A stretch of DNA of 10,467 nucleotides from JANOXC01 sp031418215 (GTDB taxonomy: Bacteria; Bacteroidota; Bacteroidia; AKYH767-A; OLB10). Location: contig JANOXC010000026.1 of NCBI GenBank assembly GCA_031418215.1, positions 1 through 10,467 on the forward strand, written 5' to 3'. Position 1 is the stretch's first letter, and every line of letters starts with the position of its first letter. Shown piece after piece: positions 1 to 6,022 of the stretch. A program made the position numbers and the translations under genes. The notes beneath the pieces were generated by a model. That model saw only the letters and a list, made by a program, of their open reading frames with translations. It was not told where the DNA came from and ran no database searches.

Positions 1-31
1 TTTGTCCGAATGTAAGTATATTTATTTCCAT
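1..31 (-). CDS. moaD: MoaD-like molybdopterin synthase small subunit, N-terminal 10 codons only
   Basis: Two bases after the mobA stop codon a new minus-strand ATG (29-31) opens a frame that reads MEINILTFGQ before running off the left edge of the window. MoaD, the ubiquitin-like sulfur carrier of molybdopterin synthase, typically starts with a short beta strand of this kind ending in FGQ or FAQ. The position in a moa/moe/mob operon fits exactly. Only ten residues are visible, so the C-terminal Gly-Gly that carries the thiocarboxylate cannot be checked. The identification rests on the N-terminal pattern and the operon context. Another small gene starting by chance with similar residues is not excluded. 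Confidence 0.55.
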   Translation of the reverse strand, partial: MEINILTFGQ

Positions 32-33
32 TA

Positions 34-624
34 TCAATTCCGATTTATTGCCTTTTCAAAATCACTTCTTGTATTGATATTCATAAATATGTTACCTGCC
101 AAAAAATCCTTGTTAGCAACATCAAGCTTTAAAACATTGAAATATTCTATCAAATCGTGCATTTTAAGCATCCCATTTCCAATCAACTTTTCCCATTTTG
201 GTAAGCACGTTTTAGAATAAACACCAAAAAGTGGCTCTACATTTTGATGATGGAGCGGTATCGTTATCTCAGATTGAAATGCATTTGCAATTACAAATCT
301 AATTGCATCAGAATTTACGAAAGGCATATCACAACTTATAATAAAATTTTTTTCTGTAGTGGAATGATCTAATGCCGAATAAATACCTCCTGCAGGTCCA
401 CAATCATTTATTAAATCATTGATCACCTCAAATCCAAATTTACTGTATTCAAAATTGTTCGATACGATAACTATTTTACCAACAACAGGCTGCATTTGAT
501 CAATCACATATTGCACGATAGCTTTCCCATTCAGTAACATTAATCCTTTGTCAATTCCCATTCTGGAGCTCTTTCCTCCTGCCAGAATATACCCGTGTGT
601 CATACACTCCTCTATGTCATTCAT
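34..624 (-). CDS. mobA: Molybdenum cofactor guanylyltransferase MobA
   Basis: This cytoplasmic enzyme joins GMP from GTP to Mo-molybdopterin to give the guanine dinucleotide cofactor used by DMSO-reductase-family enzymes. The 196-residue product has the usual family length and shows the nucleotide-binding signature LAGGKSSRMG (residues 14-23) followed by DKG, then GPAGGIYSAL (76-85) and the metal-site motif CDMPF (98-102). The first ATG is 1 nt after the TSUP stop. A second ATG at 603 would give a 189-residue protein starting MTHGYILAGG, closer to most MobA N-termini, and has GAGGAG three bases upstream, so the true start may be there. It follows the TSUP gene and precedes the probable moaD. 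A MobA implies that the host makes MGD-type molybdoenzymes. Confidence 0.93.
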   Translation of the reverse strand: MNDIEECMTHGYILAGGKSSRMGIDKGLMLLNGKAIVQYVIDQMQPVVGKIVIVSNNFEYSKFGFEVINDLINDCGPAGGIYSALDHSTTEKNFIISCDMPFVNSDAIRFVIANAFQSEITIPLHHQNVEPLFGVYSKTCLPKWEKLIGNGMLKMHDLIEYFNVLKLDVANKDFLAGNIFMNINTRSDFEKAINRN

Positions 625-625
625 C

Positions 626-1360
626 TCAAGTGCTGATTAATTTTACAGAGGCAATAAAAAGAACAATAGCTAATATTCTTTTCAATAGCACGCTTTTAAA
701 TTTCCTTGCTCCAAAATACGATCCTGCTAACCCTCCGGCAAATGTTATAAAAATCATTATTCCAATATCATTCTTAAAGTGAAAATCACTTAACAAAATA
801 CCCGAAATTCCGGCAATTGAATTAACAAAAATAAATAATGCTGAAATTGCCGCGGTATGCTTCATATCTGCCCAATGCAATAATAAAATTACCGGACTCA
901 GAATAATTCCACCGCCAATTCCTATCATACCTGAAAACAAACCAATCACTGCGCCTATGCCTAATGCCATAAAAATATTTAACTCTATTATTGTTCGCTC
1001 GGTTTGAAATTTGACACCAGCAAGTTTAATTATCGGAAACAACAAAAGTATTGCTAAAATCTTTCTGTACAATCCTATATCAATTGCAATTAATCCTCCT
1101 ATGAAAGCAGCCGGTACTGAAGCCAGCGCAAATGGCCAGAATAATTTCCATTTAAAATAACCACTACGAAAATATTGGGTGAACGCGATTAATGAAACAA
1201 ATATATTTAATACTAAAGCTGTTGGACGCATAGTTTCAGGTGTAATAGAAAAAAATGCCATTAAAGCCAAATATCCACTGGCTCCGCCATGTCCAACCGA
1301 TGCGTATAAAAATGCAACAAGCAGTAACAAAAAATAAATCAGCCATGGGGAGTGCATCAT
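626..1360 (-). CDS. TSUP family (TauE/SafE) membrane transporter
   Basis: A 244-residue polytopic inner-membrane protein with about seven or eight hydrophobic segments. It carries two glycine-rich repeats typical of the TSUP (TauE/SafE, formerly DUF81) family: GHGGASGY near residues 23-30 and GMIGIGGGIILSP near 144-156. Family members move small, mostly sulfur-containing or organic anions, and the substrate cannot be told from sequence. It sits between the ModE-like regulator and mobA. Its ATG (1360) is 3 nt after the regulator stop and its stop is 1 nt before mobA, so it is almost certainly co-transcribed with cofactor genes. A TTG three bases further upstream and the ATG one codon downstream are the only start alternatives. 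The context suggests handling of molybdate or tungstate, or of a sulfur compound needed for the dithiolene. That is inference. Confidence 0.88.
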   Translation of the reverse strand: MMHSPWLIYFLLLLVAFLYASVGHGGASGYLALMAFFSITPETMRPTALVLNIFVSLIAFTQYFRSGYFKWKLFWPFALASVPAAFIGGLIAIDIGLYRKILAILLLFPIIKLAGVKFQTERTIIELNIFMALGIGAVIGLFSGMIGIGGGIILSPVILLLHWADMKHTAAISALFIFVNSIAGISGILLSDFHFKNDIGIMIFITFAGGLAGSYFGARKFKSVLLKRILAIVLFIASVKLIST

Positions 1361-1363
1361 CAA

Positions 1364-1696
1364 TTAAATTATTTTATTCATTTTTGTTTTAAATTTTTCA
1401 AATTCCTTAACTATTTTCTCATAGGTCGCTATTAACCTTTCTCCTTCCTTGGTAACCTTTGTTCCGCCTCCATTAACTCCTCCCGTTACTTTTTCAATAA
1501 TCGGTTTAGCACTAACTTTATTTAAGGAATTTGTCATCTCCCATGCATGACGGTATGACATTTTCATCGCTATAGCAGCTAATTTAATAGAGCCTGTCTC
1601 CTGTATTGCTTCCAATAGCTTCTTCTTTCCGGGTCCCATCACCGGCCCTTTATCATTTTCAATCCATAAATTACTCTTTATTTTTAGTGATGACAT
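1364..1696 (-). CDS. ModE-type winged helix-turn-helix regulator, DNA-binding domain only
   Basis: A 110-residue protein matching the N-terminal LysR-like winged-helix domain of the molybdate regulator ModE. It has the helix-turn-helix around residues 35-60 (GSIKLAAIAMKMSYRHAWEM) and the glycine-rich wing TGGVNGGGTKVT (71-82), followed by a helical tail with charged repeats that could dimerise. E. coli ModE is over twice as long because it adds two TOBE molybdate-binding domains. Those are absent here, so molybdate sensing must work otherwise or not at all. I chose ATG 1696 because AAGGA lies 5 nt upstream. The longer frame begins with TTG at 1717 and would overlap the end of moeA. Placement inside a Moco operon suggests it controls these genes or a molybdoenzyme. 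Confidence 0.88.
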   Translation of the reverse strand: MSSLKIKSNLWIENDKGPVMGPGKKKLLEAIQETGSIKLAAIAMKMSYRHAWEMTNSLNKVSAKPIIEKVTGGVNGGGTKVTKEGERLIATYEKIVKEFEKFKTKMNKII

Positions 1697-1701
1697 ATCA
1701 T

Positions 1702-1706
1702 TCCTT
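1702..1706 (-). promoter_or_regulatory. Ribosome binding site deciding the ModE-like start
   Basis: AAGGA on the minus strand, 5 nt before ATG 1696. It supports this start over the upstream TTG at 1717. Clear Shine-Dalgarno sequences are uncommon in this window, which makes this one informative. Confidence 0.6.
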
Positions 1707-1709
1707 ATT

Positions 1710-2885
1710 TTAAACAATCATGCTGACATTTACCAAATCCCCTTGCTTAAATGTCTCCATTACTTCCTCCAACTCAACAATGCAATCAGCCATTGCAAAA
1801 GAATTCATCAGATAACTTTCCTGATTCTCTAAAACAAAAACCTTATCTTCTTCCGATTTTCCTTTGAGAAAGAAGGTTAGTCCGGGCTTTTTCATAAAAT
1901 CCTTTGCAAGTGGTAACTGTAACTTTTTGAAATAATTCTTTTTTGTAAAATTGCTGATAGCTGGCACAACATATTCATAAAAACAACTCATTACTGCAGC
2001 CGGGTTACCTGGCAGTGCAAATACAAGTGTTTGTTCATATCGGCCAAAATAAAATGGCTTCCCGGGCTTTTGTTTAACCTTATGAAAAATCTTTTCAACT
2101 CCGCATTTTCCAAGAGCGGAGGATACAAAATCACAATCCCCAACTGATACTCCACCGGTGACAATCAGTATATCGTTTTGCAATTGCCTTGCTATTGCCT
2201 GTACTATATCTTCTTCGAAATCATCAACTACCTCTAAAGAAAGTGGTGAAATATTTAATTGATTTAAAGCTGCAATCAGTCCGAATGAATTTGATTCATA
2301 AATTTTTCCTTCCGGAATAGGTTCACCAGGTTGCACCAATTCTTTTCCTGTTACAATAATGCTAACACTTGGCTTTGCATATATTTTTACTTTATCAATA
2401 CCCGTTCCGGCAAGAAAGGAAATTGCCGCCGGAGTAAGATAATGGCCCTTGGGCAATGTAATCTCCCCTTTTCTTCCCTGTGAGCCTTGCAGTCTAACAT
2501 TGCTTCCTTTGACTAAGTGTTCATCTTTAATCGTGATTACATCAACATGTTTAATTACTTTCTCCTGCATCACCACTGTGTCAGCATTCATTGGCAATGC
2601 AGAACCAGTATATATACGAACAACTTCAAATGGTTTGAGTTGATTATAAGAAAAATTCCCAGCCTGAATCTCTCCAATTAATTTCAAGTTACTGTTACCA
2701 TCCCACTCAGTAAAAGAAAAAGCATATCCATCCATTGCAGATTGATTAAATGGCGGTGTATCAATAGCAGCATAAGTCTCTTCCGCCAAAACAAAACCAC
2801 AAGCATCAATTAATTGCATTAACTCAACTTTCGCCGGAGGGTAGTTATCGTTGATGAGTTTCCTTGCTTCTGATACTGTTATCAT
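1710..2885 (-). CDS. moeA: Molybdopterin molybdenumtransferase MoeA
   Basis: This enzyme inserts molybdate into the dithiolene of adenylylated molybdopterin, the last step before nucleotide attachment. The 391-residue length is normal for MoeA. Signatures in order are DTPPFNQSAMDGYA (42-55), IYTGSALPMNADTVVMQE (91-108), VTGKELVQPGEPIPEGKIYE (178-197), the MPT-binding-domain motif TGGVSVGDCDF (243-253), KQKPGKPF (271-278) and LPGNPAAV (291-298). It begins 55 nt after moaA and ends 13 nt before the ModE-like gene, so it is mid-operon. No separate MogA is visible in the window, so the adenylylating partner must be encoded elsewhere or beyond the left edge. The conserved residues expected of an active enzyme appear present. 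Confidence 0.96.
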   Translation of the reverse strand: MITVSEARKLINDNYPPAKVELMQLIDACGFVLAEETYAAIDTPPFNQSAMDGYAFSFTEWDGNSNLKLIGEIQAGNFSYNQLKPFEVVRIYTGSALPMNADTVVMQEKVIKHVDVITIKDEHLVKGSNVRLQGSQGRKGEITLPKGHYLTPAAISFLAGTGIDKVKIYAKPSVSIIVTGKELVQPGEPIPEGKIYESNSFGLIAALNQLNISPLSLEVVDDFEEDIVQAIARQLQNDILIVTGGVSVGDCDFVSSALGKCGVEKIFHKVKQKPGKPFYFGRYEQTLVFALPGNPAAVMSCFYEYVVPAISNFTKKNYFKKLQLPLAKDFMKKPGLTFFLKGKSEEDKVFVLENQESYLMNSFAMADCIVELEEVMETFKQGDLVNVSMIV

Positions 2886-2940
2886 GTCTAAATACTATTT
2901 ATCGATATGCCATAAAAGGAATAACGCGTCCTAAAAAAAA

Positions 2941-3924
2941 TCAACCTCCAATATTAATCATGCTGCGATTACTAATTTTTAAAGGATCTGTAATCTCCTT
3001 ACCCTGTTCGAACTGGCCGCCCAATGCTTTCTTCTTATCTCCAACACATTTTATAATTAGTGGCAATATATCTTCCCCGTTTCTAAGGGCTCCCAGGATA
3101 TCTATTTCTCCGTTTGAAAACAAACAATTTTTCATCTTTCCATCAGTCGTTAATCGCATACGATTACATCCACTGCAAAATGGCTCACTCATAGTACTAA
3201 TGATAGCAAATGTTCCCAAATGATTTGGAACAAAATATTTTTTCGCTGTATCATTCTTCTCATTCAGCAGTTTGATAAAATCATATTTAGTGGAAATGAC
3301 TTCCAGTATTTCCTTATGAGAAAAAACTTTTTCATTGCTCCATTGATTTCCGGCAAAAGGCATAAATTCAATGAATCTAACATGTATCAACTCTCGTTTG
3401 GTCCATTCCACAAAATCAAGAATTTCATTATGGTTTACATTCTTCATTACCACCACATTTACTTTAACATGAAAATCGTTTTTCAGTAAGAGATTAATAT
3501 TTTCAGTTACTCTATCAAATTCATCACGCTGAGAGATGGAAAAATTTTTTTCTTTTTTCAGTGAATCAAGACTTACATTAACCGAATGAATGCCGGCCTG
3601 TTTAAAAGTTTCGATAAACTCGTGCACATATACTCCGTTGGTGGTGATGACAAGCTCCACCGGATATTTTGCTAAGCGTTCAATTATTTCCTTCGCATCT
3701 TTTCTTATTAAGGGTTCACCTCCTGTAAGGCGAATTTTTCTTACGCCTTGGTTAACAAAAACGGATGTAATTTTGTCAATTTCATCTGCCGTCATTTTAC
3801 TGCTTCCTGCAGGCTGCACCTTAGGCATATCAACCGGAAAGCAATAACTACAACGAAGATTACACTTATCAGTAAGCGAAATCCGCAGGTAGTCATGCAC
3901 CCTTCCAAAACTGTCCTTTAACAT
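2941..3924 (-). CDS. moaA: GTP 3',8-cyclase MoaA (radical SAM)
   Basis: MoaA carries out the first committed step of molybdenum cofactor synthesis, converting GTP to 3',8-cyclo-7,8-dihydro-GTP with two iron-sulfur clusters. The 327-residue protein has the radical-SAM motif CNLRCSYC (Cys21, 25, 28), the SAM-binding GGEP (68-71), and the C-terminal cluster motif Cys250, Cys253 and Cys267 beginning CSGCNRMRLTTDG. It ends in the catalytic Gly-Gly tail (INIGG). All key features are intact. MoaC, which finishes the reaction, is not in the window. It is the first gene of the leftward cofactor operon. ATG 3924 is preceded by a good Shine-Dalgarno sequence. Confidence 0.97.
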   Translation of the reverse strand: MLKDSFGRVHDYLRISLTDKCNLRCSYCFPVDMPKVQPAGSSKMTADEIDKITSVFVNQGVRKIRLTGGEPLIRKDAKEIIERLAKYPVELVITTNGVYVHEFIETFKQAGIHSVNVSLDSLKKEKNFSISQRDEFDRVTENINLLLKNDFHVKVNVVVMKNVNHNEILDFVEWTKRELIHVRFIEFMPFAGNQWSNEKVFSHKEILEVISTKYDFIKLLNEKNDTAKKYFVPNHLGTFAIISTMSEPFCSGCNRMRLTTDGKMKNCLFSNGEIDILGALRNGEDILPLIIKCVGDKKKALGGQFEQGKEITDPLKISNRSMINIGG

Positions 3925-3933
3925 ATTTAAAAT

Positions 3934-3939
3934 TCCTTT
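3934..3939 (-). promoter_or_regulatory. Ribosome binding site of moaA
   Basis: AAAGGA on the minus strand, 9 nt before ATG 3924, supporting that start. It overlaps the end of the structured leader, so leader folding could in principle affect translation (inference). Confidence 0.6.
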
Positions 3940-3990
3940 AACAAATCTATAATTTATTCATCATTAATTACTGCTAGAACTTTGACTTCC

Positions 3991-4006
3991 GCTAGTAAAA
4001 ACTAGC
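3991..4006. repeat. Perfect 16-bp inverted repeat upstream of moaA
   Basis: Plus-strand arms GCTAGT (3991-3996) and ACTAGC (4001-4006) flank an AAAA spacer. Two more partial copies of the arm lie close by, GCTAGA at 3973-3978 and ACTAGC at 4066-4071. It may be a dimeric regulator operator or an RNA hairpin in the moaA leader. The repeat is directly visible and its function is inferred. Confidence 0.55.
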
Positions 4007-4039
4007 TTAATGCAATTATCCGTAATATTAGATGAAAAA

Positions 4040-4055
4040 TTATAGAAGGCTATAA
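4040..4055. repeat. Second perfect 16-bp inverted repeat upstream of moaA
   Basis: Arms TTATAG (4040-4045) and CTATAA (4050-4055) flank a 4-base spacer, the same 6-4-6 geometry as the repeat at 3991-4006, centre to centre 49 bp. TGAA (4033-4036) and TTCA (4057-4060) could extend the stem across an unequal internal loop. The TTATA and TATAA cores faintly recall ModE half-sites (inference). Confidence 0.5.
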
Positions 4056-4144
4056 CTTCATGATTACTAGCACAATTGGTGAAAATAATAAAAAATTAAA
4101 TTACAAAATTCAGTTTTAAATCAATCGTCAATTATTCTTTACAT

Positions 4145-4199
4145 AAAAAAAAAACCTAATTGTCAAATGCAAACTTATCTGGGGTTTTAAAAGAAAACC
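4145..4199 (-). terminator. Possible intrinsic terminator with alternative pairing, after the half-NrfD gene
   Basis: On the minus strand GGTTTT (4199-4194) can pair with AAAACC (4188-4183) across a 5-nt loop. The same AAAACC can instead pair with GGTTTT (4156-4151), which runs into a stretch of ten Ts (4154-4145). The second stem has a long loop, so it is weak as a terminator. The T run and the position 42 nt and more after the stop codon still favour transcription ending here. Confidence 0.4.
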
Positions 4200-4223
4200 A
4201 ATTGCAATTATCGGATTATATTT

Positions 4224-4240
4224 CAAGTATTTTAAACTTG
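4224..4240 (-). terminator. Small hairpin abutting the half-NrfD stop codon
   Basis: CAAGT and ACTTG form a 5-bp perfect stem with a 7-nt loop immediately after the TAG stop. No T run follows, so this alone is unlikely to terminate. It may protect the mRNA 3' end, or be chance. Confidence 0.25.
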
Positions 4241-4816
4241 CTATACATTTGATTTGATCCTTTTGAAATTTAAAATAAGGTAAATAAATGAAAGTAGCAG
4301 GACAAAAACCAAGGCCTTTTCAACTGTTATCTCAATTGGAAATTTCATTGGCCTTGCCTTTTTAAATATATATTGATCTTCATTATATGTCAAATAAACG
4401 AGAAAATAAAATGCAATGAACCAACTTAGTACAATCAATCCGGCACTATATATTGTCTCACGTAGCTTCCTAATCCATAGAATTATTGGAAAGATAGCGT
4501 ACACCAATAATGGAACTACAATCTGATACCAATGTGGTCCTGTCGCCAATCCAATCATAAAATCCCTTTCCATGGGATCTCCTGCAATTAAAGCCCTGTA
4601 AAAATTGATTATCGTTCCCGTTAAGAACATAATGCTTCCAACAAGCAACAAGATGTTTATTGTAATTACTAACGACTTTACATCAGTATATTTCATCTTC
4701 ACATTGAAAGCTTCAAGTATGAGTACAAATGGCACTAGTAACTTTAAACCTGAAAAAATAGTATCAGCCATATAGCTTAAAAAATAAAAAGCGTTTATGA
4801 GGATAGCATTCTCCAT
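4241..4816 (-). CDS. Half-size NrfD/PsrC-like five-helix membrane protein
   Basis: A 191-residue integral membrane protein with five hydrophobic segments near residues 11-36, 49-72, 97-115, 121-143 and 164-184. It aligns by eye, almost without gaps, with residues about 258-436 (helices 6-10) of the NrfD protein encoded at 7089-8474. Matches include YF at 11-12 against 260-261, TGP at 92-94 against 337-339, the W/Y pair just after it, FPiiLwiRklR against iPafvLlfKraR, SWF against AWF, and VEkA at 165-168 against VEmA at 415-418. NrfD proteins are built of helical bundles that dock iron-sulfur subunits and bind quinone. This one lacks the N-terminal half altogether. The frame is intact with its own ATG, so it is not an obvious recent truncation. 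It follows the lipoprotein gene by 33 nt. The family assignment is my own reading of short matches. An unrelated membrane protein is the alternative. Confidence 0.6.
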   Translation of the reverse strand: MENAILINAFYFLSYMADTIFSGLKLLVPFVLILEAFNVKMKYTDVKSLVITINILLLVGSIMFLTGTIINFYRALIAGDPMERDFMIGLATGPHWYQIVVPLLVYAIFPIILWIRKLRETIYSAGLIVLSWFIAFYFLVYLTYNEDQYIFKKARPMKFPIEITVEKALVFVLLLSFIYLILNFKRIKSNV

Positions 4817-4849
4817 TTTTTAACTGCTTGAGTTATTTTAATATATATA

Positions 4850-5890
4850 TTACTGCAAAGAATACTTGTTTTTAAACCACTCTATTTTATCAATCATGGA
4901 AGCGGAAGATCCGGGTTTAGTGGTATCTTCCTGAGCCATACTGTTTATCTCATTTGTAATAATACCTAAAAGTACCACATCCCTGAATGGGGGTTTTAAC
5001 AGTTGTACAGCAAGTTTGTATTTTTCTACTTGAGGAATAAGCGCGGCTGATTTTTTTTCAGGCAACGCTCCCTTTTCCAGCATCCTGACATAAGTATCCA
5101 TTATATATAAATTCAAAAAATGAATATATGCAGGACAGCTAAAGGCATGCTTGTTTTCCAAATAAGATGGTGTTGCAAAATAATAATAACCGGAATCAGG
5201 ATTTACAGCTTCACTTTTCATCCTTTTTTTCCACAAATACAACAGCCTGTCCACAGCTATTCCATATTCAATTGTATTAACTGCATAATCCCTAAACTCC
5301 GGCCTTAACGAATCACCCTTGAAAAATGACTGGAAAAAACCAAGTTGGTGCTGTTTTCTCGTATCAGTATAACTTACAAACTGTTTTAAGTCCATGTAAT
5401 TGGAGGCAATATAATATTGTGGCTTTAAAACAGGATCATTATAAAAAGAATCGACAAACTGTATCAAATAATTATTGTATTTCGCTTCGGGTCCGGAGCG
5501 TTTGATAAAAGGCTTGTGATTTTTGCCAATGAAATTCATTTCAAGATTATCTCCCGGACTCAGAAAAAGATTCGCTGCCAAATTTTTCTTACCGCATTGC
5601 AGGTTAAATGCACAAGGATTTTTTATGTGTAAGGTAAGCGTGTAATTTCCTTTCTCATCTATTAAAGATGAATCCAGCGCTGATTTTTTTTCAAGATATA
5701 AATCTATTGTATCGGCAAAACTCACAAAATAAATTTTATCCCCGGGTGAAAATTGAATATTTCCCTTAATAACTGTTGCATCAATAGAATTGCGTTGCCC
5801 GGATTGACAACTCGTAGAAAAAATAAGGATTAAATAAAAAACAGCCATCTGATAGCTGCTCTCGATAATACTAATATTAGTAATACTCAT
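4850..5890 (-). CDS. DUF4369-like lipoprotein without a thioredoxin domain
   Basis: A 346-residue secreted protein. A hydrophobic stretch ends in FSTSC, with Cys28 the likely lipidated residue of a Bacteroidota lipoprotein, although Ser at -3 is atypical. The next roughly 95 residues look like a DUF4369 beta domain: a GNIQF start, a DSSLIDEKGNYTLTL strand pair, and LSPGDNLEM. DUF4369 proteins usually continue into a thioredoxin-like domain with CxxC. Here the remaining 200 or so residues appear helical and no CxxC is present. ATG 5890 gives the full frame. ATG 5848 would give MAVFYLILIFSTSC, a more usual signal length, and would leave a 14-bp palindrome in the upstream region, so it is a serious alternative. 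Transcription probably continues into the half-NrfD gene. The function is unknown. Confidence 0.75.
   Translation of the reverse strand: MSITNISIIESSYQMAVFYLILIFSTSCQSGQRNSIDATVIKGNIQFSPGDKIYFVSFADTIDLYLEKKSALDSSLIDEKGNYTLTLHIKNPCAFNLQCGKKNLAANLFLSPGDNLEMNFIGKNHKPFIKRSGPEAKYNNYLIQFVDSFYNDPVLKPQYYIASNYMDLKQFVSYTDTRKQHQLGFFQSFFKGDSLRPEFRDYAVNTIEYGIAVDRLLYLWKKRMKSEAVNPDSGYYYFATPSYLENKHAFSCPAYIHFLNLYIMDTYVRMLEKGALPEKKSAALIPQVEKYKLAVQLLKPPFRDVVLLGIITNEINSMAQEDTTKPGSSASMIDKIEWFKNKYSLQ
5869..5882. repeat. 14-bp perfect palindrome between the two candidate lipoprotein starts
   Basis: TACTAATATTAGTA. If translation starts at 5848 the palindrome lies 21-34 nt before it and could be an operator. If it starts at 5890 the palindrome is coding sequence. 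Confidence 0.35.
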
Positions 5891-5926
5891 ATGATCTGTT
5901 CATTATTCCAGAAACGATAAGAAACC

Positions 5927-5956
5927 CGTTATGATAAAATCTTACATATCATAACG
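5927..5956. promoter_or_regulatory. Perfect 10-bp inverted repeat: ModE-like box or terminator
   Basis: Arms CGTTATGATA (5927-5936) and TATCATAACG (5947-5956) with a 10-nt spacer. It lies 67 nt beyond the cytochrome stop and 37 nt before the lipoprotein ATG 5890. On the minus strand it is followed by a moderately T-rich GGGTTTCTTATCG, so it may be the cytochrome operon terminator. The CGTTAT and ATAACG ends match the ends of E. coli ModE operators as I recall them, although the spacing between them is longer here. Both readings are inference, and the repeat itself is certain. Confidence 0.5.
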
Positions 5957-5973
5957 AGTCTCCAAAACACAGG

Positions 5974-5992
5974 AAAAAACTGCATGTTTTTT
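5974..5992 (-). terminator. Weak hairpin after the cytochrome c gene
   Basis: AAAAAAC and GTTTTTT form a 7-bp perfect stem with a 5-nt loop, 30 nt beyond the cytochrome stop. On the minus strand the 3' arm is a T6 run. The A:T-only stem makes it a weak terminator at best, perhaps acting in tandem with the repeat at 5927-5956. Confidence 0.3.
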
Positions 5993-6022
5993 ACAAAATT
6001 AATAATTCCCCCTTAATGTTAC

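Larger units (their letters stand above)
3925..4240 (-). other. 316-bp leader region of the Moco operon
   Basis: This gene-free AT-rich stretch separates the half-NrfD gene from moaA. Near the half-NrfD stop it holds one hairpin abutting the stop codon and a second hairpin with a ten-T run, both consistent with transcription ending there. Closer to moaA it holds two perfect 16-bp inverted repeats (4040-4055 and 3991-4006) and extra copies of the hexamer GCTAGT or its complement, including ACTAGC at 4066-4071. A ten-base direct repeat, TGCAATTATC, occurs at 4011-4020 and 4203-4212, which could be chance in such AT-rich DNA. I could not settle on a promoter. A Bacteroidota-like TAGATTTG (3942-3949) lies too close to the moaA ribosome binding site. 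Confidence 0.6.

Noticed and set aside
2864..3223. 119-codon plus-strand open frame opposite moaA
   Set aside because: It overlaps the conserved MoaA C-terminus in antisense and has no family features.
3942..3949. TAGATTTG, an exact match to the Bacteroidota -7 promoter element TAnnTTTG, upstream of moaA
   Set aside because: It would start transcription inside the moaA ribosome binding site, and no TTG element is found at the right distance upstream.
4011..4212. Ten-base direct repeat TGCAATTATC at 4011-4020 and 4203-4212
   Set aside because: One such pair is plausible by chance in 300 bp of AT-rich DNA, and the flanks do not extend the match.
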